This document shows positions 1 through 7,778 of a DNA stretch of 64,000 nucleotides, piece after piece; the first letter of the stretch is position 1, and every line of letters starts with the position of its first letter. Below the pieces are notes generated by a model. The model searched no databases. It was not told the DNA's origin and saw nothing but the letters and a program-made list of their open reading frames with translations. The stretch is from Cloacibacillus evryensis DSM 19522 (GTDB taxonomy: Bacteria > Synergistota > Synergistia > Synergistales > Synergistaceae): the NCBI RefSeq assembly GCF_000585335.1, contig NZ_KK073872.1, positions 946,001 through 1,010,000 of the forward strand. The letters are read 5' to 3'. A program made the position numbers and the translations under genes.

Positions 1-357
1 GTGCGCCTCTTCAGTCTCGACGCAGTCTATGTCGAACCGGAAGACTGTGACGGGGCCCTTTCTGCCGGTGTCGAGCGTGGCCGCGAGTCCGGTGTAAGCT
101 CCGATTTTGGCCAATGTCTTCTTGTCCGCACCCTGCGAAATGGCGCGCGTCCGCTCCTTTTGGGGAACGACGTTATAACCCATGACCTCGTCAGGATCGA
201 TAAAATCTTTAGCGAAGCGCACCTTCCATCCGATCTTTTCAAGGATCTCCGCCGCTATCGCGGTCGTTCTGAATTCCGCCCAGCCGCTTTCGGGATATTT
301 GTGGAAGTCGCGGCGGCGCGCCCTCATTTCGTCTTTTATATTCTGCGGTATTGCCAT
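1..357 (-). CDS. M20-family amidohydrolase, AbgA-like (N-terminal 119 residues; runs off window)
   Basis: The reading frame starts at an ATG at 357 and is still open at base 1. The protein begins MAIPQNIKDEM and then shows RRDFHKYPESGWAEFRT, a close match to the N-terminal signature of the AbgA subunit of p-aminobenzoyl-glutamate hydrolase and related M20 metallopeptidases. A later stretch, TLDTGRKGPVTVFRFDID, is the start of the metal-binding catalytic domain. Known family members hydrolyse N-acyl amino acid amide bonds with a dinuclear metal centre; the metal ligands themselves lie outside the window. It sits 7 bp downstream of the ArsC-like gene on the same strand, so the two are probably cotranscribed. 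Substrate cannot be assigned from this fragment. Confidence 0.85.
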   Translation of the reverse strand, partial: MAIPQNIKDEMRARRRDFHKYPESGWAEFRTTAIAAEILEKIGWKVRFAKDFIDPDEVMGYNVVPQKERTRAISQGADKKTLAKIGAYTGLAATLDTGRKGPVTVFRFDIDCVETEEAH

Positions 358-364
358 TGTGTCT

Positions 365-718
365 CTACCGTGCGAGCTCCTTTTCCCATTCTTCCGCTTT
401 GAAGCCGATCAGCACTTTATCCTCCGTGACGGCGATCGGACGTTTGACGAGCATGCCGTCCGCCGCCAGCAGCGTTATCTGTTCGTCTTCGGACAATTCC
501 GGCAGCCTCTTGCTGAGGCCGAGCTCTTTATAGGAGCTGCCGCTGGTATTGAAGAATTTTTTCAGCGCCTGCGCCGAAAGCTTCCGCCAGCTATTTATCT
601 CCCCGGCGGAAGGGTTTTCGGTCTTGATGTTGCGTTCCGTGTATTCGACGCCGTGCTCCTCGAGCCAGTTTTTGGCTTTCCGGCAGGTCGTGCACTGCGG
701 ATAACAGAGTAATAGCAT
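365..718 (-). CDS. ArsC/Spx/MgsR-family thioredoxin-fold protein
   Basis: A 117-residue protein, the usual length for the ArsC/Spx/YffB family. It begins MLLLCYPQCTTCRKAKNWL, with a CxxC pair near residues 8-11, and has KRPI at the cis-proline position typical of the family. Members are either thiol-dependent reductases or RNA-polymerase-binding redox regulators (Spx/MgsR); the sequence does not decide which. The ATG at 718 is preceded by a GGAGATGATC ribosome site. Upstream DNA (735-765) is AT-rich and promoter-like but has no clear -35. The AbgA-like gene follows after 7 bp. Confidence 0.85.
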   Translation of the reverse strand: MLLLCYPQCTTCRKAKNWLEEHGVEYTERNIKTENPSAGEINSWRKLSAQALKKFFNTSGSSYKELGLSKRLPELSEDEQITLLAADGMLVKRPIAVTEDKVLIGFKAEEWEKELAR

Positions 719-833
719 GAGATCATCTCCAATTGTTCATAATATTTAAATTATAATATAACCCGGCTGTTTTTTTGATCGAGACGCAGCGTTTCGTAGG
801 CGATTTTGCCGATATGTGCTGCCCGCGGATGGC

Positions 834-860
834 AAAAAGAGGCTCCCATAGGGGAGCCCC
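834..860 (-). terminator. Intrinsic terminator after the mrp gene
   Basis: Read on the minus strand, a GGCTCCCC/GGGAGCC stem with a short loop is followed by CTTTTT. It lies just past the stop codon of the Mrp ATPase gene. Confidence 0.8.
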
Positions 861-886
861 TGGAAGTTTTTAAAGAAGGATGCCGT

Positions 887-1717
887 CTATTTGAGAGACT
901 CGAGCTTTGCCGCCGCCCTGTCGAGGCAGGCGTCCGAGAAATATTCGATGTTTCCCGCGTCGCACAGCGCCGCGATCTCAGGGGCGAGCGGTATCTCGCC
1001 CAGAAAATCTATCCCGTATTTTGCCGCCGTCTCGGCGGTCCTGCCCTCTCCGAATATCTTTATCTTTTTGCCGCAGTCGGGGCATTCGATGTAGCTCATG
1101 TTCTCAATGATGCCGAGGATGGGGATATCCATCTCTTTCGCCATGCGCAGCGCTTTTTCCACGATCATCGAGACCAGTTCCTGCGGTGATGAGACGATGA
1201 TTATCCCGTCCACGGGCAATGACTGGAATACTGTAAGCGGCACGTCGCCCGTTCCCGGAGGCATGTCCACAAAGAGAAAATCTTCGTAACTCCAGATGAC
1301 GTCGCTCCAGAACTGCTTGACGACGCCGGCGATGGCCGGGCCGCGCCAGATGACCGGCGTAGCCTTATCCTCAACGAGAAGGTTGACCGACATCATGTCG
1401 ATGCCGCCCTTTGACTGCTGCGGCAGTAGCCCCGATTCGTTGGCGGAGGCAAGCGTTTCCACGCCAAACATCTTAGGTATCGAGGGCCCCGTTATGTCCG
1501 CGTCGAGTATGCCGCACTGATTGCCCCTCTTCTGCATCGCGGAAGCCAGAAGCGAAGTGACGAGCGATTTCCCGACTCCGCCTTTGCCGCTGACGATGCC
1601 GATCACCCTTCTGACATTGCTCAGCGGGTTTGCCGGCACGCTGAAATCCGGTTTCTCCGCCTCCGCACACTTCTGCTCGCAGCTGCCGCAGTCGTGTGAA
1701 CAGCTTTCCTGAGTCAT
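887..1717 (-). CDS. mrp: Mrp/ApbC (NBP35-family) P-loop ATPase, probable Fe-S carrier
   Basis: The 276-residue protein has a cysteine-rich N-terminus (C6, C10, C13, C17), a deviant Walker A motif GKGGVGKS at about residues 44-51, the switch sequence VDMPPGTGD, and a CPDC pair in the YIECPDCGKKIKIFGEG segment. These are hallmarks of Mrp/ApbC/NBP35 ATPases, which bind and hand on Fe-S clusters in the cytoplasm. I chose the ATG at 1717 (MTQESC) because AAAGGAG lies about 8 bases upstream; an ATG at 1726 would have that site directly abutting it. It is a single-gene unit closed by a terminator at 834-860. Confidence 0.9.
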   Translation of the reverse strand: MTQESCSHDCGSCEQKCAEAEKPDFSVPANPLSNVRRVIGIVSGKGGVGKSLVTSLLASAMQKRGNQCGILDADITGPSIPKMFGVETLASANESGLLPQQSKGGIDMMSVNLLVEDKATPVIWRGPAIAGVVKQFWSDVIWSYEDFLFVDMPPGTGDVPLTVFQSLPVDGIIIVSSPQELVSMIVEKALRMAKEMDIPILGIIENMSYIECPDCGKKIKIFGEGRTAETAAKYGIDFLGEIPLAPEIAALCDAGNIEYFSDACLDRAAAKLESLK

Positions 1718-1905
1718 ATTGCGCATCTCCTTTAGCGATTTTTGGAAGAGCCGCCACCGTCCCGCATCTTCCAGCGAGGGAGGCCGCCTCTTTTTTCTAC
1801 TGAATATTAGTGATAAACGGGAAAAATGTCAAATATAGTCAGAAAACGGAGAAGGCAGCCGCGCCTATTTACCGGGCCGCTCTAAAAGGGGCTCCTTTGA
1901 ACGAC

Positions 1906-1932
1906 AAAAAAGCGCGGCTTTGCGCCGCGCTT
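1906..1932 (-). terminator. Intrinsic terminator after mop
   Basis: AGCGCGGC/GCCGCGCT stem on the minus strand followed by TTTTT. It ends the Mop transcription unit, 30-odd bases past its stop codon. Confidence 0.75.
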
Positions 1933-1964
1933 TCATGGTAATGATTATCTTTGCCGGGGTACGG

Positions 1965-2393
1965 TTACTCTTTGACGCCTACCATTACGTCCGATGCCTT
2001 CACAATGGCGGACACGGCCTTGCCGGGCGCGAGCGCGAGCTTCTTCGCGCTGGCCATGGTGATGATCGAGGTGACCTCTTCGCCGCCCTCGAGCGTAACT
2101 TCGACTTCACAGTTGACGGCTCCTTCGATCACGGCTTTAACTACGCCCTTGAGCTGGTTGCGGGCCGAGAGTCTGAGTCCGCCGCCGCATTCGCCGATCA
2201 TGACGTTTGAAGCCTTAATGACCGCGTAGGCCTCGCCGCCCTCTTTGAGGCCGAGGTTCTCGCAGCTGGTGCTTGTTATGATCGAAGTCAGCATCGTGCC
2301 CTTTTCGAGGCGAAGCGAAACTTCGTTATTGACCGCGCCCTGCTTGACGGATGCCACGGTCGCCTTTAATTGATTGCGTGCACTTAAGAACAT
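1965..2393 (-). CDS. Molybdopterin-binding protein with two Mop (TOBE) domains
   Basis: The 142-residue protein is made of two tandem copies of a ~68-residue Mop domain, each opening with LSARNQLK and containing a TSIIT segment. Mop/molbindin proteins bind molybdate or tungstate in oligomers in the cytoplasm and buffer the oxyanion or act as sensors. The ATG at 2393 (MFLSARNQ) is used because AAGGAGG lies 8 bases upstream; the in-frame start at 2426 has no such site and would fall inside the promoter region. Expression is probably controlled from the repeat-rich promoter at 2411-2463. Confidence 0.88.
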   Translation of the reverse strand: MFLSARNQLKATVASVKQGAVNNEVSLRLEKGTMLTSIITSTSCENLGLKEGGEAYAVIKASNVMIGECGGGLRLSARNQLKGVVKAVIEGAVNCEVEVTLEGGEEVTSIITMASAKKLALAPGKAVSAIVKASDVMVGVKE

Positions 2394-2410
2394 TTGTTGT
2401 TCCTCCTTGT

Positions 2411-2463
2411 CGTTATATCGAATCATATCGATATTATTATATCGGAAAACTGCTTTTGTGCAA
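2411..2463 (-). promoter_or_regulatory. mop promoter with repeated CGATAT operator-like sequence
   Basis: On the minus strand TTGCAC (2463-2458) and TATAAT (2441-2436) are separated by 16 bases. Overlapping the -10 is CGATAT-N4-ATATCG, followed by two more CGATAT copies up to 2411. This resembles the AT-rich CG-bounded palindromes bound by ModE-type molybdate regulators, which suits a Mop gene, but no modE gene is in the window. Confidence 0.6.
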
Positions 2464-2480
2464 CATTTTGTTTTAGAAAA

Positions 2481-4523
2481 TTATTTTATCCGGGTGGCTC
2501 TCGTCGAGTTGAGGATCGCGAGCAGCGCGACGCCGACGTCGGCGAAAACAGCCTCCCATAGCCCCGCGAGCCCGGCGACGCCGAATATGAGGAATATCCC
2601 CTTCACGCCGAGAGCCATAACGACATTTTCCCAGACGATGGCGCGCGTCTTCTTCGCGATGCGCAGGAGGTCGGCCACCTTTGCCGGAGAGTCGTCCAGT
2701 ATAACGGCGTCGGCTACCTCTACGGCCACCTGAGATCCGAAGCCTCCCATCGCGATGCCGGTTTCCGAGGTTACGAGCACGGGGCCGTCGTTGACGCCGT
2801 CTCCGACGTAGATCGTCTTCTTTGTGTCGCCGCGGCAGATATCCTTCAGCGCGTCGACCTTGTCGCCTGGCAGCAGATCTGCCTTGTATCCGTCGAGTTT
2901 TAGCTCCTTCGCTACGCTCTCCGCCGTATCCTCGCGGTCGCCCGTCAGCATATAGACGCCCTTGATGCCGAGCCTGCGCAGCTCCGCAACGGTCGCGGCC
3001 GCCTCCGGGCGGATGGAGTCGGCCACGGCCATCGAACCCATGTATCTGCCGTTTTTCATTACGTGCACTATGGTGCCGTGTTCGTCTATCTCCGGTACGG
3101 CAACGCCGAAATCTTCAAGCAGCGCGGCGTTGCCGGAGGCGACCGTATCCTCTCCGAGGCGGCAGACCATTCCCTTGCCGGGTATCTGCGTGATCGAAGC
3201 CCCCGGGGGAACGGCCCGTTCGCCGGCGGCGGCCATGATCGACTTCGCCACGGGGTGAGTGGAGCCGTTTTCCGCCAGCGCCGCCGTCTCTAGCAGCTCC
3301 GTTTCGCTCACACCTGGGGCCGGCAGGATCTTTGCGAGCTTGAAGCGCCCGTATGTGAGCGTGCCGGTCTTGTCAAATATGGCGATGTCGACGCTGCCGA
3401 CGGCGTCAAATACATTGGCTCCTTTTACAAGAATGCCGTTTTTGGAGGCCGCGCCGATGCCCCCGAAGTAGCCCAGCGGTATCGAAATGACGAGCGCGCA
3501 GGGGCAGGAGATGACGAGCAGGACGAGCCCGCGGTAGATCCATTCATGCCACGTGCCGTATCCCGTGAGCGGGGGCAGCGTCATCACCGCGGCGGCGAGA
3601 AAGAATACCGCGGGGGTGTACCATTTGGAGAACCTTGTGATGAAGCGCTCAGTCGGCGATTTGCGCTCCACGGCGTTCTGCACCATCTCAAGCATCCGCG
3701 CGATCGTAGAATCCTCGAACGGCCCCGCCGCCTCGACGAGCAGCAGCCCGTCAAGCGACAATGTGCCTCCGTGCACCTCGCCGCCCGGGGATGCCGTGGT
3801 GGGCATCGATTCCCCGGTGATCGCCGAGGCGTCTATCTGCGAGACGCCGCTTATCACATGGCCGTCTATCGGGATTATTTCTCCGGGAAGCACCTGCACG
3901 ACGTCTCCCTTTACGATTTCCTTAGGGTCCCGTTCAACGATCCTGCCGCCCGCGACGATGCGCGCCGTCAGCGGTTTTTGCGCGAGCAGGGCCTTTATCG
4001 AGCGGCGGGAGTTGGAGGAGGCGCGTTCCTGAAAGGCCTCGCCGAGCCGGTAAAAGAGCATCACCCCGACCGCCTCCGACATTTCGCCGATGGCGACGGC
4101 GGCGAGCGTCGCGCCTCCCATCAACGTGAACTCGTTGAAGACGTCTCCCTTGAAGAGGGCTTTGAGGGCTGTTTTCAGAACGGGAACGCCGGTCGCGAGA
4201 TAGAGGGCGATAAAGACGGCGCTGAAAAGCCATTCCGGCATTATCTCCGGCGCGAGCTCCTCCAGCACGAGCGCGGCCAGAAATATCGCTCCCGCCGCGG
4301 CGAGGAATGTTATCTCGCGGCGGAACGACGCCCGCTGTTCCCTCTCATCAACCTCGTTCTCGCTGAATATGTCGTCAAGCGCATGGCATGAGGCGCAGCC
4401 GCAGCCGCTGTCGTGCCCGTGGACATGATGGGCCGTGTTTTCATGGCGGCCGCCGCACTCAGGGTCCCGGCAGTCATGCCCGCAGCATTCGTGGTCGTGT
4501 TCGTGATGATGTTCGTGGTTCAT
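2481..4523 (-). CDS. P1B-type heavy-metal ATPase, probable Zn2+/Cd2+/Pb2+ exporter
   Basis: A 680-residue inner-membrane P-type ATPase. Visible motifs are the TGES actuator loop, the membrane SCPCALV metal site (about residue 340), the phosphorylated aspartate in DKTGTLT (about residue 380) and GDGVNDGP. The last membrane segment contains ADVG, the aspartate typical of the P1B-2 (ZntA/CadA) subgroup. There is no classical heavy-metal-associated N-terminal domain; instead the first ~50 residues are extremely rich in His and Cys (MNHEHHHEHDHECCGHDC), a plausible metal-binding tail. The ATG at 4523 follows an AGGAGA site; longer upstream extension would cross a hairpin at 4545-4569. Confidence 0.92.
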   Translation of the reverse strand: MNHEHHHEHDHECCGHDCRDPECGGRHENTAHHVHGHDSGCGCASCHALDDIFSENEVDEREQRASFRREITFLAAAGAIFLAALVLEELAPEIMPEWLFSAVFIALYLATGVPVLKTALKALFKGDVFNEFTLMGGATLAAVAIGEMSEAVGVMLFYRLGEAFQERASSNSRRSIKALLAQKPLTARIVAGGRIVERDPKEIVKGDVVQVLPGEIIPIDGHVISGVSQIDASAITGESMPTTASPGGEVHGGTLSLDGLLLVEAAGPFEDSTIARMLEMVQNAVERKSPTERFITRFSKWYTPAVFFLAAAVMTLPPLTGYGTWHEWIYRGLVLLVISCPCALVISIPLGYFGGIGAASKNGILVKGANVFDAVGSVDIAIFDKTGTLTYGRFKLAKILPAPGVSETELLETAALAENGSTHPVAKSIMAAAGERAVPPGASITQIPGKGMVCRLGEDTVASGNAALLEDFGVAVPEIDEHGTIVHVMKNGRYMGSMAVADSIRPEAAATVAELRRLGIKGVYMLTGDREDTAESVAKELKLDGYKADLLPGDKVDALKDICRGDTKKTIYVGDGVNDGPVLVTSETGIAMGGFGSQVAVEVADAVILDDSPAKVADLLRIAKKTRAIVWENVVMALGVKGIFLIFGVAGLAGLWEAVFADVGVALLAILNSTRATRIK

Positions 4524-4544
4524 ACTCTGTCCCCGTCTCCTGTG

Positions 4545-4569
4545 AAAAGGGCCGCCTCCCGGCGGCCCC
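4545..4569 (-). terminator. Hairpin between the Fe-S operon and the metal ATPase
   Basis: GGGGCCGCC/GGCGGCCC stem followed by TTTT on the minus strand, 8 bases past the MOSC gene stop and about 22 bases before the ATPase ATG. It could end the Fe-S operon or only reduce readthrough into the ATPase gene; no separate ATPase promoter is evident. Confidence 0.65.
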
Positions 4570-4576
4570 GCGGATT

Positions 4577-5020
4577 TTATGCAAATTCTATCGTATCTCC
4601 GGCCTTGACCTTGCCGCCTTTTATCACCTTGGTGAAGATGCCCTTTTTCGGCATTATGCACTCGCCGGTCTGCTTGAAGACTTCGCAGTGAGAGTGGCAT
4701 TCCTTGCCGATCTGCGATACCTCGAGCAGCGTCTCGCCGACCTTGAGCATATCGCCGATCTTGAGCTGTCCCAGGTCGAAGCCCTCGGTGGTAAGGTTCT
4801 CGGCGAAGCTGCCCGGCACGAGATTCGGCAGCTTTGCCATCATCGTGCGGATATCTTCCATCGAGATCAGGCTCACCTGGCGGTGCATGAAGCCCGCGTG
4901 GGCGTCGCCCTCCAGGCCGATCCCCTCGATGAGTCTGCCTTCGCCGATCTCATGCTTTATCATGCCCTTTTGCGGGGCGCTGCATACCGCGATTATCCTG
5001 CCTTTTTTATTCTGCAACAC
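4577..5020 (-). CDS. MOSC domain protein
   Basis: A 147-residue single-domain MOSC protein. It has the family's GLEGDAHAG, RQVSLIS and PGSFAENLT segments and the conserved cysteine region IGKECHSHCEVF. MOSC domains are related to the C-terminus of molybdenum cofactor sulfurase and are proposed to carry sulfur or handle molybdenum cofactor. The start codon GTG at 5020 lies inside the end of the IscU gene (14-base overlap), so it is translationally coupled to Fe-S assembly. Placement directly after iscS-iscU suggests that it receives sulfur from IscS; that is inference. Confidence 0.85.
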   Translation of the reverse strand: MLQNKKGRIIAVCSAPQKGMIKHEIGEGRLIEGIGLEGDAHAGFMHRQVSLISMEDIRTMMAKLPNLVPGSFAENLTTEGFDLGQLKIGDMLKVGETLLEVSQIGKECHSHCEVFKQTGECIMPKKGIFTKVIKGGKVKAGDTIEFA

Positions 5021-5501
5021 GGTGATCCTCGCCTACAAAACGCTCTTCTTCCTCTTCCTCGTGTCCGCCGCAGGCGCCGCCGCAAGCCGTGCAGTTGCCC
5101 GGGAACGAGAGCCCCTCGGGCAGCTTTCCGTCCCGGCGCAGATAATAGTCGGCCACCGCCGCCTGGATGCCTTCCTGCGCGAGCAGGGAACAGTGAAGCT
5201 TGACGGGAGGCAGTCCGCCGAGAGCCTCCGCGACGTCTTTGTTGTTTATCTTCAGGGCCTCGGCGATCGTCTTGCCCTTCGCGAGTTCCGTCACCATCGA
5301 GCTGGTGGCGATCGCCGCCGCGCAGCCGAAGGTCTCGAACCTGATATCCTCTATCACCTCGGTCCCGGGGTCGATCTTCAGATAAATCTTCATTACGTCT
5401 CCGCAGGTGGGATTGCCGACCTCGCCGATCGCGTTCGCGTCGTCTAGTTTGCCTGCGTTGCGCGGATTCATGAAATAATCTACCACTTTCTGGTTGTACA
5501 T
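5007..5501 (-). CDS. iscU: Fe-S cluster scaffold protein, IscU/NifU N-domain type
   Basis: The 164-residue protein has the three conserved cluster-binding cysteines of the IscU fold: C33 in NPTCGD, C60 in FGCAAA and C104 in LHCSLLA. It assembles clusters on sulfur delivered by the cysteine desulfurase encoded just upstream. The C-terminus carries an extra tail of about 30 residues with three cysteines (NCTACGGACGG) followed by a run of glutamates, absent from classical IscU. The gap to iscS is 20 bp. GGAG and GAGG sites precede the ATG. Confidence 0.92.
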   Translation of the reverse strand: MYNQKVVDYFMNPRNAGKLDDANAIGEVGNPTCGDVMKIYLKIDPGTEVIEDIRFETFGCAAAIATSSMVTELAKGKTIAEALKINNKDVAEALGGLPPVKLHCSLLAQEGIQAAVADYYLRRDGKLPEGLSFPGNCTACGGACGGHEEEEEERFVGEDHRVAE

Positions 5502-5521
5502 GACCTCATCTCCTATCCGGG

Positions 5522-6700
5522 TTACTTTTTATAAAAGGGAGACATCGCGCGGAGCTTCTCCACGATCGCGGGGAATTTCTCAAGCACATAGTCGATATCT
5601 TCTTTTGTAGTATCATGGCTCATCGTCAGGCGTACCGAACCGTGGGCCGTGGTGTGGTCAAGCCCCAGCGCGAGCAGCACGTAGCTCGGCTCAAGGCTGC
5701 CGGAGGTGCAGGCGGAACCGCTTGAGGCGGCGATCCCAGCCGCGTCGAGCAGCAGCAGCATCCCCTCGCCCTCGATATACTTGATCGTAAAACTGGTATG
5801 GAAGGGCAGCCTGTCGTCGCCCACAGCCCCCGTAAGATGTGACTCCGGTATCCTCGAAAGGACGCCGTCGATGAAATAATCGCGCAGCCGCGCAAGCTTC
5901 TTGTCGTCGCCGCGCGCGAGGCGCTCCTTTGCGATCTCCGCCGCCACGCCGAAGCCGACGATCCCCGGAACGTTTTCCGTGCCGGAGCGGAGGCCGAACT
6001 CCTGGCCGCCGCCGTGGAGGGTCGGTATCAGCTTGATGCCTTTGCGGACATAGAGAGCGCCGAGCCCCTTAGGGCCGTACATCTTATGCGCCGCCATCGT
6101 CATCATGTCGACCGGAAGCTGCTGGATGTCGATCATGATATGTCCCGCCGCCTGTACGCCGTCGACGTGGAACATCACGCCGCGGCGGCGGCATACCTCG
6201 CCGAGCTCTTTTACCGGCTGGATCGTGCCGATCTCGTTGTTGGCGAACATGATCGTCGCCAGTATCGTCTCGGGGCGGATCGCCGCTTCCAGGTCGGCGG
6301 GGGAGACCATCCCTTTATCGTCGACGGGGAGTATCGTATATTCAAAGCCCATCTTTCCCAGCCATTTAACGGTGTCGAGGATGGCGTGATGCTCGACGGC
6401 GCTGGTTATGATATGGTTTCCCCGCCCCTTTTCCTTCAGCGCCCAGGCCGCGCCTTTGATAGCCAGGTTGTCGGCTTCGCTGCCCGCGCCGGTGAAAATG
6501 ATATCGGAGGGCTTCGCGTTGATCAGCGCCGCCACCTGCGCGCGCGCGTTATCCACCGCCGCGCGTGCCTCGCGTCCGAACTTGTGAAGGCTGTTGGGGT
6601 TGCCGTATTTCTCCGAGAAGTAGGGGAGCATCGCCTCCGTTACTCTTGGGTCCACCTTTGTCGTTGCCGAATTGTCGAGATATACTTCGCGTGGTGCCAT
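5522..6700 (-). CDS. iscS: Cysteine desulfurase, IscS/NifS type
   Basis: A 392-residue PLP enzyme that takes sulfur from cysteine and passes it as persulfide to the scaffold protein. It shows the N-terminal YLDNSATT motif, the GAGSEADN cofactor region, the PLP lysine in AAHKMYGPKG (about residue 204) and the persulfide cysteine in SSGSACTSGS (about residue 330). The start has GAGGTG seven bases upstream. It lies 20 bp after the Rrf2 gene and 20 bp before iscU in one operon. Confidence 0.95.
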   Translation of the reverse strand: MAPREVYLDNSATTKVDPRVTEAMLPYFSEKYGNPNSLHKFGREARAAVDNARAQVAALINAKPSDIIFTGAGSEADNLAIKGAAWALKEKGRGNHIITSAVEHHAILDTVKWLGKMGFEYTILPVDDKGMVSPADLEAAIRPETILATIMFANNEIGTIQPVKELGEVCRRRGVMFHVDGVQAAGHIMIDIQQLPVDMMTMAAHKMYGPKGLGALYVRKGIKLIPTLHGGGQEFGLRSGTENVPGIVGFGVAAEIAKERLARGDDKKLARLRDYFIDGVLSRIPESHLTGAVGDDRLPFHTSFTIKYIEGEGMLLLLDAAGIAASSGSACTSGSLEPSYVLLALGLDHTTAHGSVRLTMSHDTTKEDIDYVLEKFPAIVEKLRAMSPFYKK

Positions 6701-6720
6701 GCCTGTTCACCTCATAAAGT

Positions 6721-7179
6721 TTAATTTTTAATTCTCTTGCCGCACCAGCAGTCGGGCCGGTGGCAGCTATTGTCTGACTGATTGACAAGGTCCTGAAAGG
6801 TCGTACCGTCATAGACGACCTCAAGGGCCTCCCTTGCCTTGTCCCAGAGCGGCCGGAAGACGCAGTCCTCATAAAGCGAGCAGTCGTCCTCCATGCGCGT
6901 TCCGCACTCCACCGGGCCCAGCGGCCCCTGAATGAAGCGTATCACCTCGCCCACCGTGATCGCATCGGCAGGCTTCGCAAGAAAATATCCGCCGTCCTTG
7001 CCGCGCGCGGAATCGACGACGCCGGCGCTCTTCAGGCTGCTCAGAATATTCTCGAGAAAGCGGACGGGGATATTCTGAGCCTCGGCGACCGCGCCGATCT
7101 TGCACGGCCCCTCCTGCTGCCGTCGCGCGAGCTCGTATATCGCTCTCAAAGCGTATTGACATTTTTGTGTGATCGCCAT
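6721..7179 (-). CDS. Rrf2-family transcriptional regulator (IscR-like)
   Basis: The 152-residue protein has the Rrf2 winged helix (ALRAIYELARRQQ, IPVRFLENILSSLKSAGVV, GKDGGYFLAKP) and a cysteine cluster C-x7-C-x5-C after residue 90, comparable with the Fe-S ligands of IscR though the first spacing is longer. A second cysteine-rich stretch, CHRPDCWC, closes the protein. The ATG at 7179 is preceded by GGTGAGG. As first gene of the iscS-iscU operon it is likely to sense cluster status and control its own promoter at 7209-7237. Confidence 0.9.
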   Translation of the reverse strand: MAITQKCQYALRAIYELARRQQEGPCKIGAVAEAQNIPVRFLENILSSLKSAGVVDSARGKDGGYFLAKPADAITVGEVIRFIQGPLGPVECGTRMEDDCSLYEDCVFRPLWDKAREALEVVYDGTTFQDLVNQSDNSCHRPDCWCGKRIKN

Positions 7180-7208
7180 AATCCTCACCTTCTCTACCAA
7201 CTTAGTGT

Positions 7209-7237
7209 AGATTACAGCGCGCCGATATATTTGTCAA
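7209..7237 (-). promoter_or_regulatory. Promoter of the Fe-S assembly operon
   Basis: Minus-strand TTGACA (7237-7232), 17-base spacer, TAATCT (7214-7209). The transcript would start about 20 bases before the Rrf2 ATG. A weak CTAC...GTAG inverted repeat just downstream could be an operator. Confidence 0.75.
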
Positions 7238-7414
7238 GAGAGGTCGGCAAGATTTTGTAAAAGTTTGCGGATAAAATAGTATTCCTCCGGCGGGCGTCAA
7301 GCGCAGCGCCGGGAAAAACCCATGCAATGAGAGAGGGATAATCCGGCGGAGGCTGCCGCCGTAATGCCGCTATGCCTTATAATAATGGCTATAACTTTTG
7401 AAGGGGCTGTTTCA

Positions 7415-7690
7415 ATGAAACTTGTAACGATCAGGAGCAGGGGGACGGAAGCCGCCGCGGTGATGATCGAACGCGGTTTTGTGAGGATAGATACTCTCAA
7501 CGAGGAAAAACGTTCCAGCTGGCCGGAGACGCTGGGGGAGCTTGTCGGAAGCGGGCAGGCGGAGCTGCTGAACCGCTGGTATCTCGCGGGCGGCAGGACG
7601 GTCCTTGAGAATATGAGCCGCAGGCTGATAGTGACGCCAGATGAGGCGGAGATCACAGGCGAGGTCTATCAGACGGCGGACGAGGAGTAG
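7415..7690 (+). CDS. Small protein resembling only the N-terminal domain of FAA-hydrolase proteins
   Basis: The 91-residue product begins MKLVTIRSRGTEAAAVMI, like the N-terminal domain that precedes the catalytic barrel in fumarylacetoacetate-hydrolase family enzymes, followed by an ETLGELVGSG helix region. The catalytic domain is absent, since the frame stops at 7690 and a terminator follows. It may be a stand-alone small protein or a remnant. Start choice is uncertain: the ATG at 7415 fits the homology but has only a weak upstream site. Confidence 0.5.
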   Translation: MKLVTIRSRGTEAAAVMIERGFVRIDTLNEEKRSSWPETLGELVGSGQAELLNRWYLAGGRTVLENMSRRLIVTPDEAEITGEVYQTADEE

Positions 7691-7721
7691 GGCGGGGGAT
7701 AGGCCCGCCCGCCGCATAAAG

Positions 7722-7757
7722 AACGGGAGGCCCGCCGTCCGGCAGGGGCCTCCCGTT
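7722..7757. terminator. Bidirectional terminator between the small FAH-like gene and glgC
   Basis: AACGGGAGGCCC/GGGCCTCCCGTT stem with TTTT on the plus side and TTCTTT on the minus side, located between convergent genes. Confidence 0.75.
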
Positions 7758-7778
7758 TTAATTTTGACCGGCGGCTTC

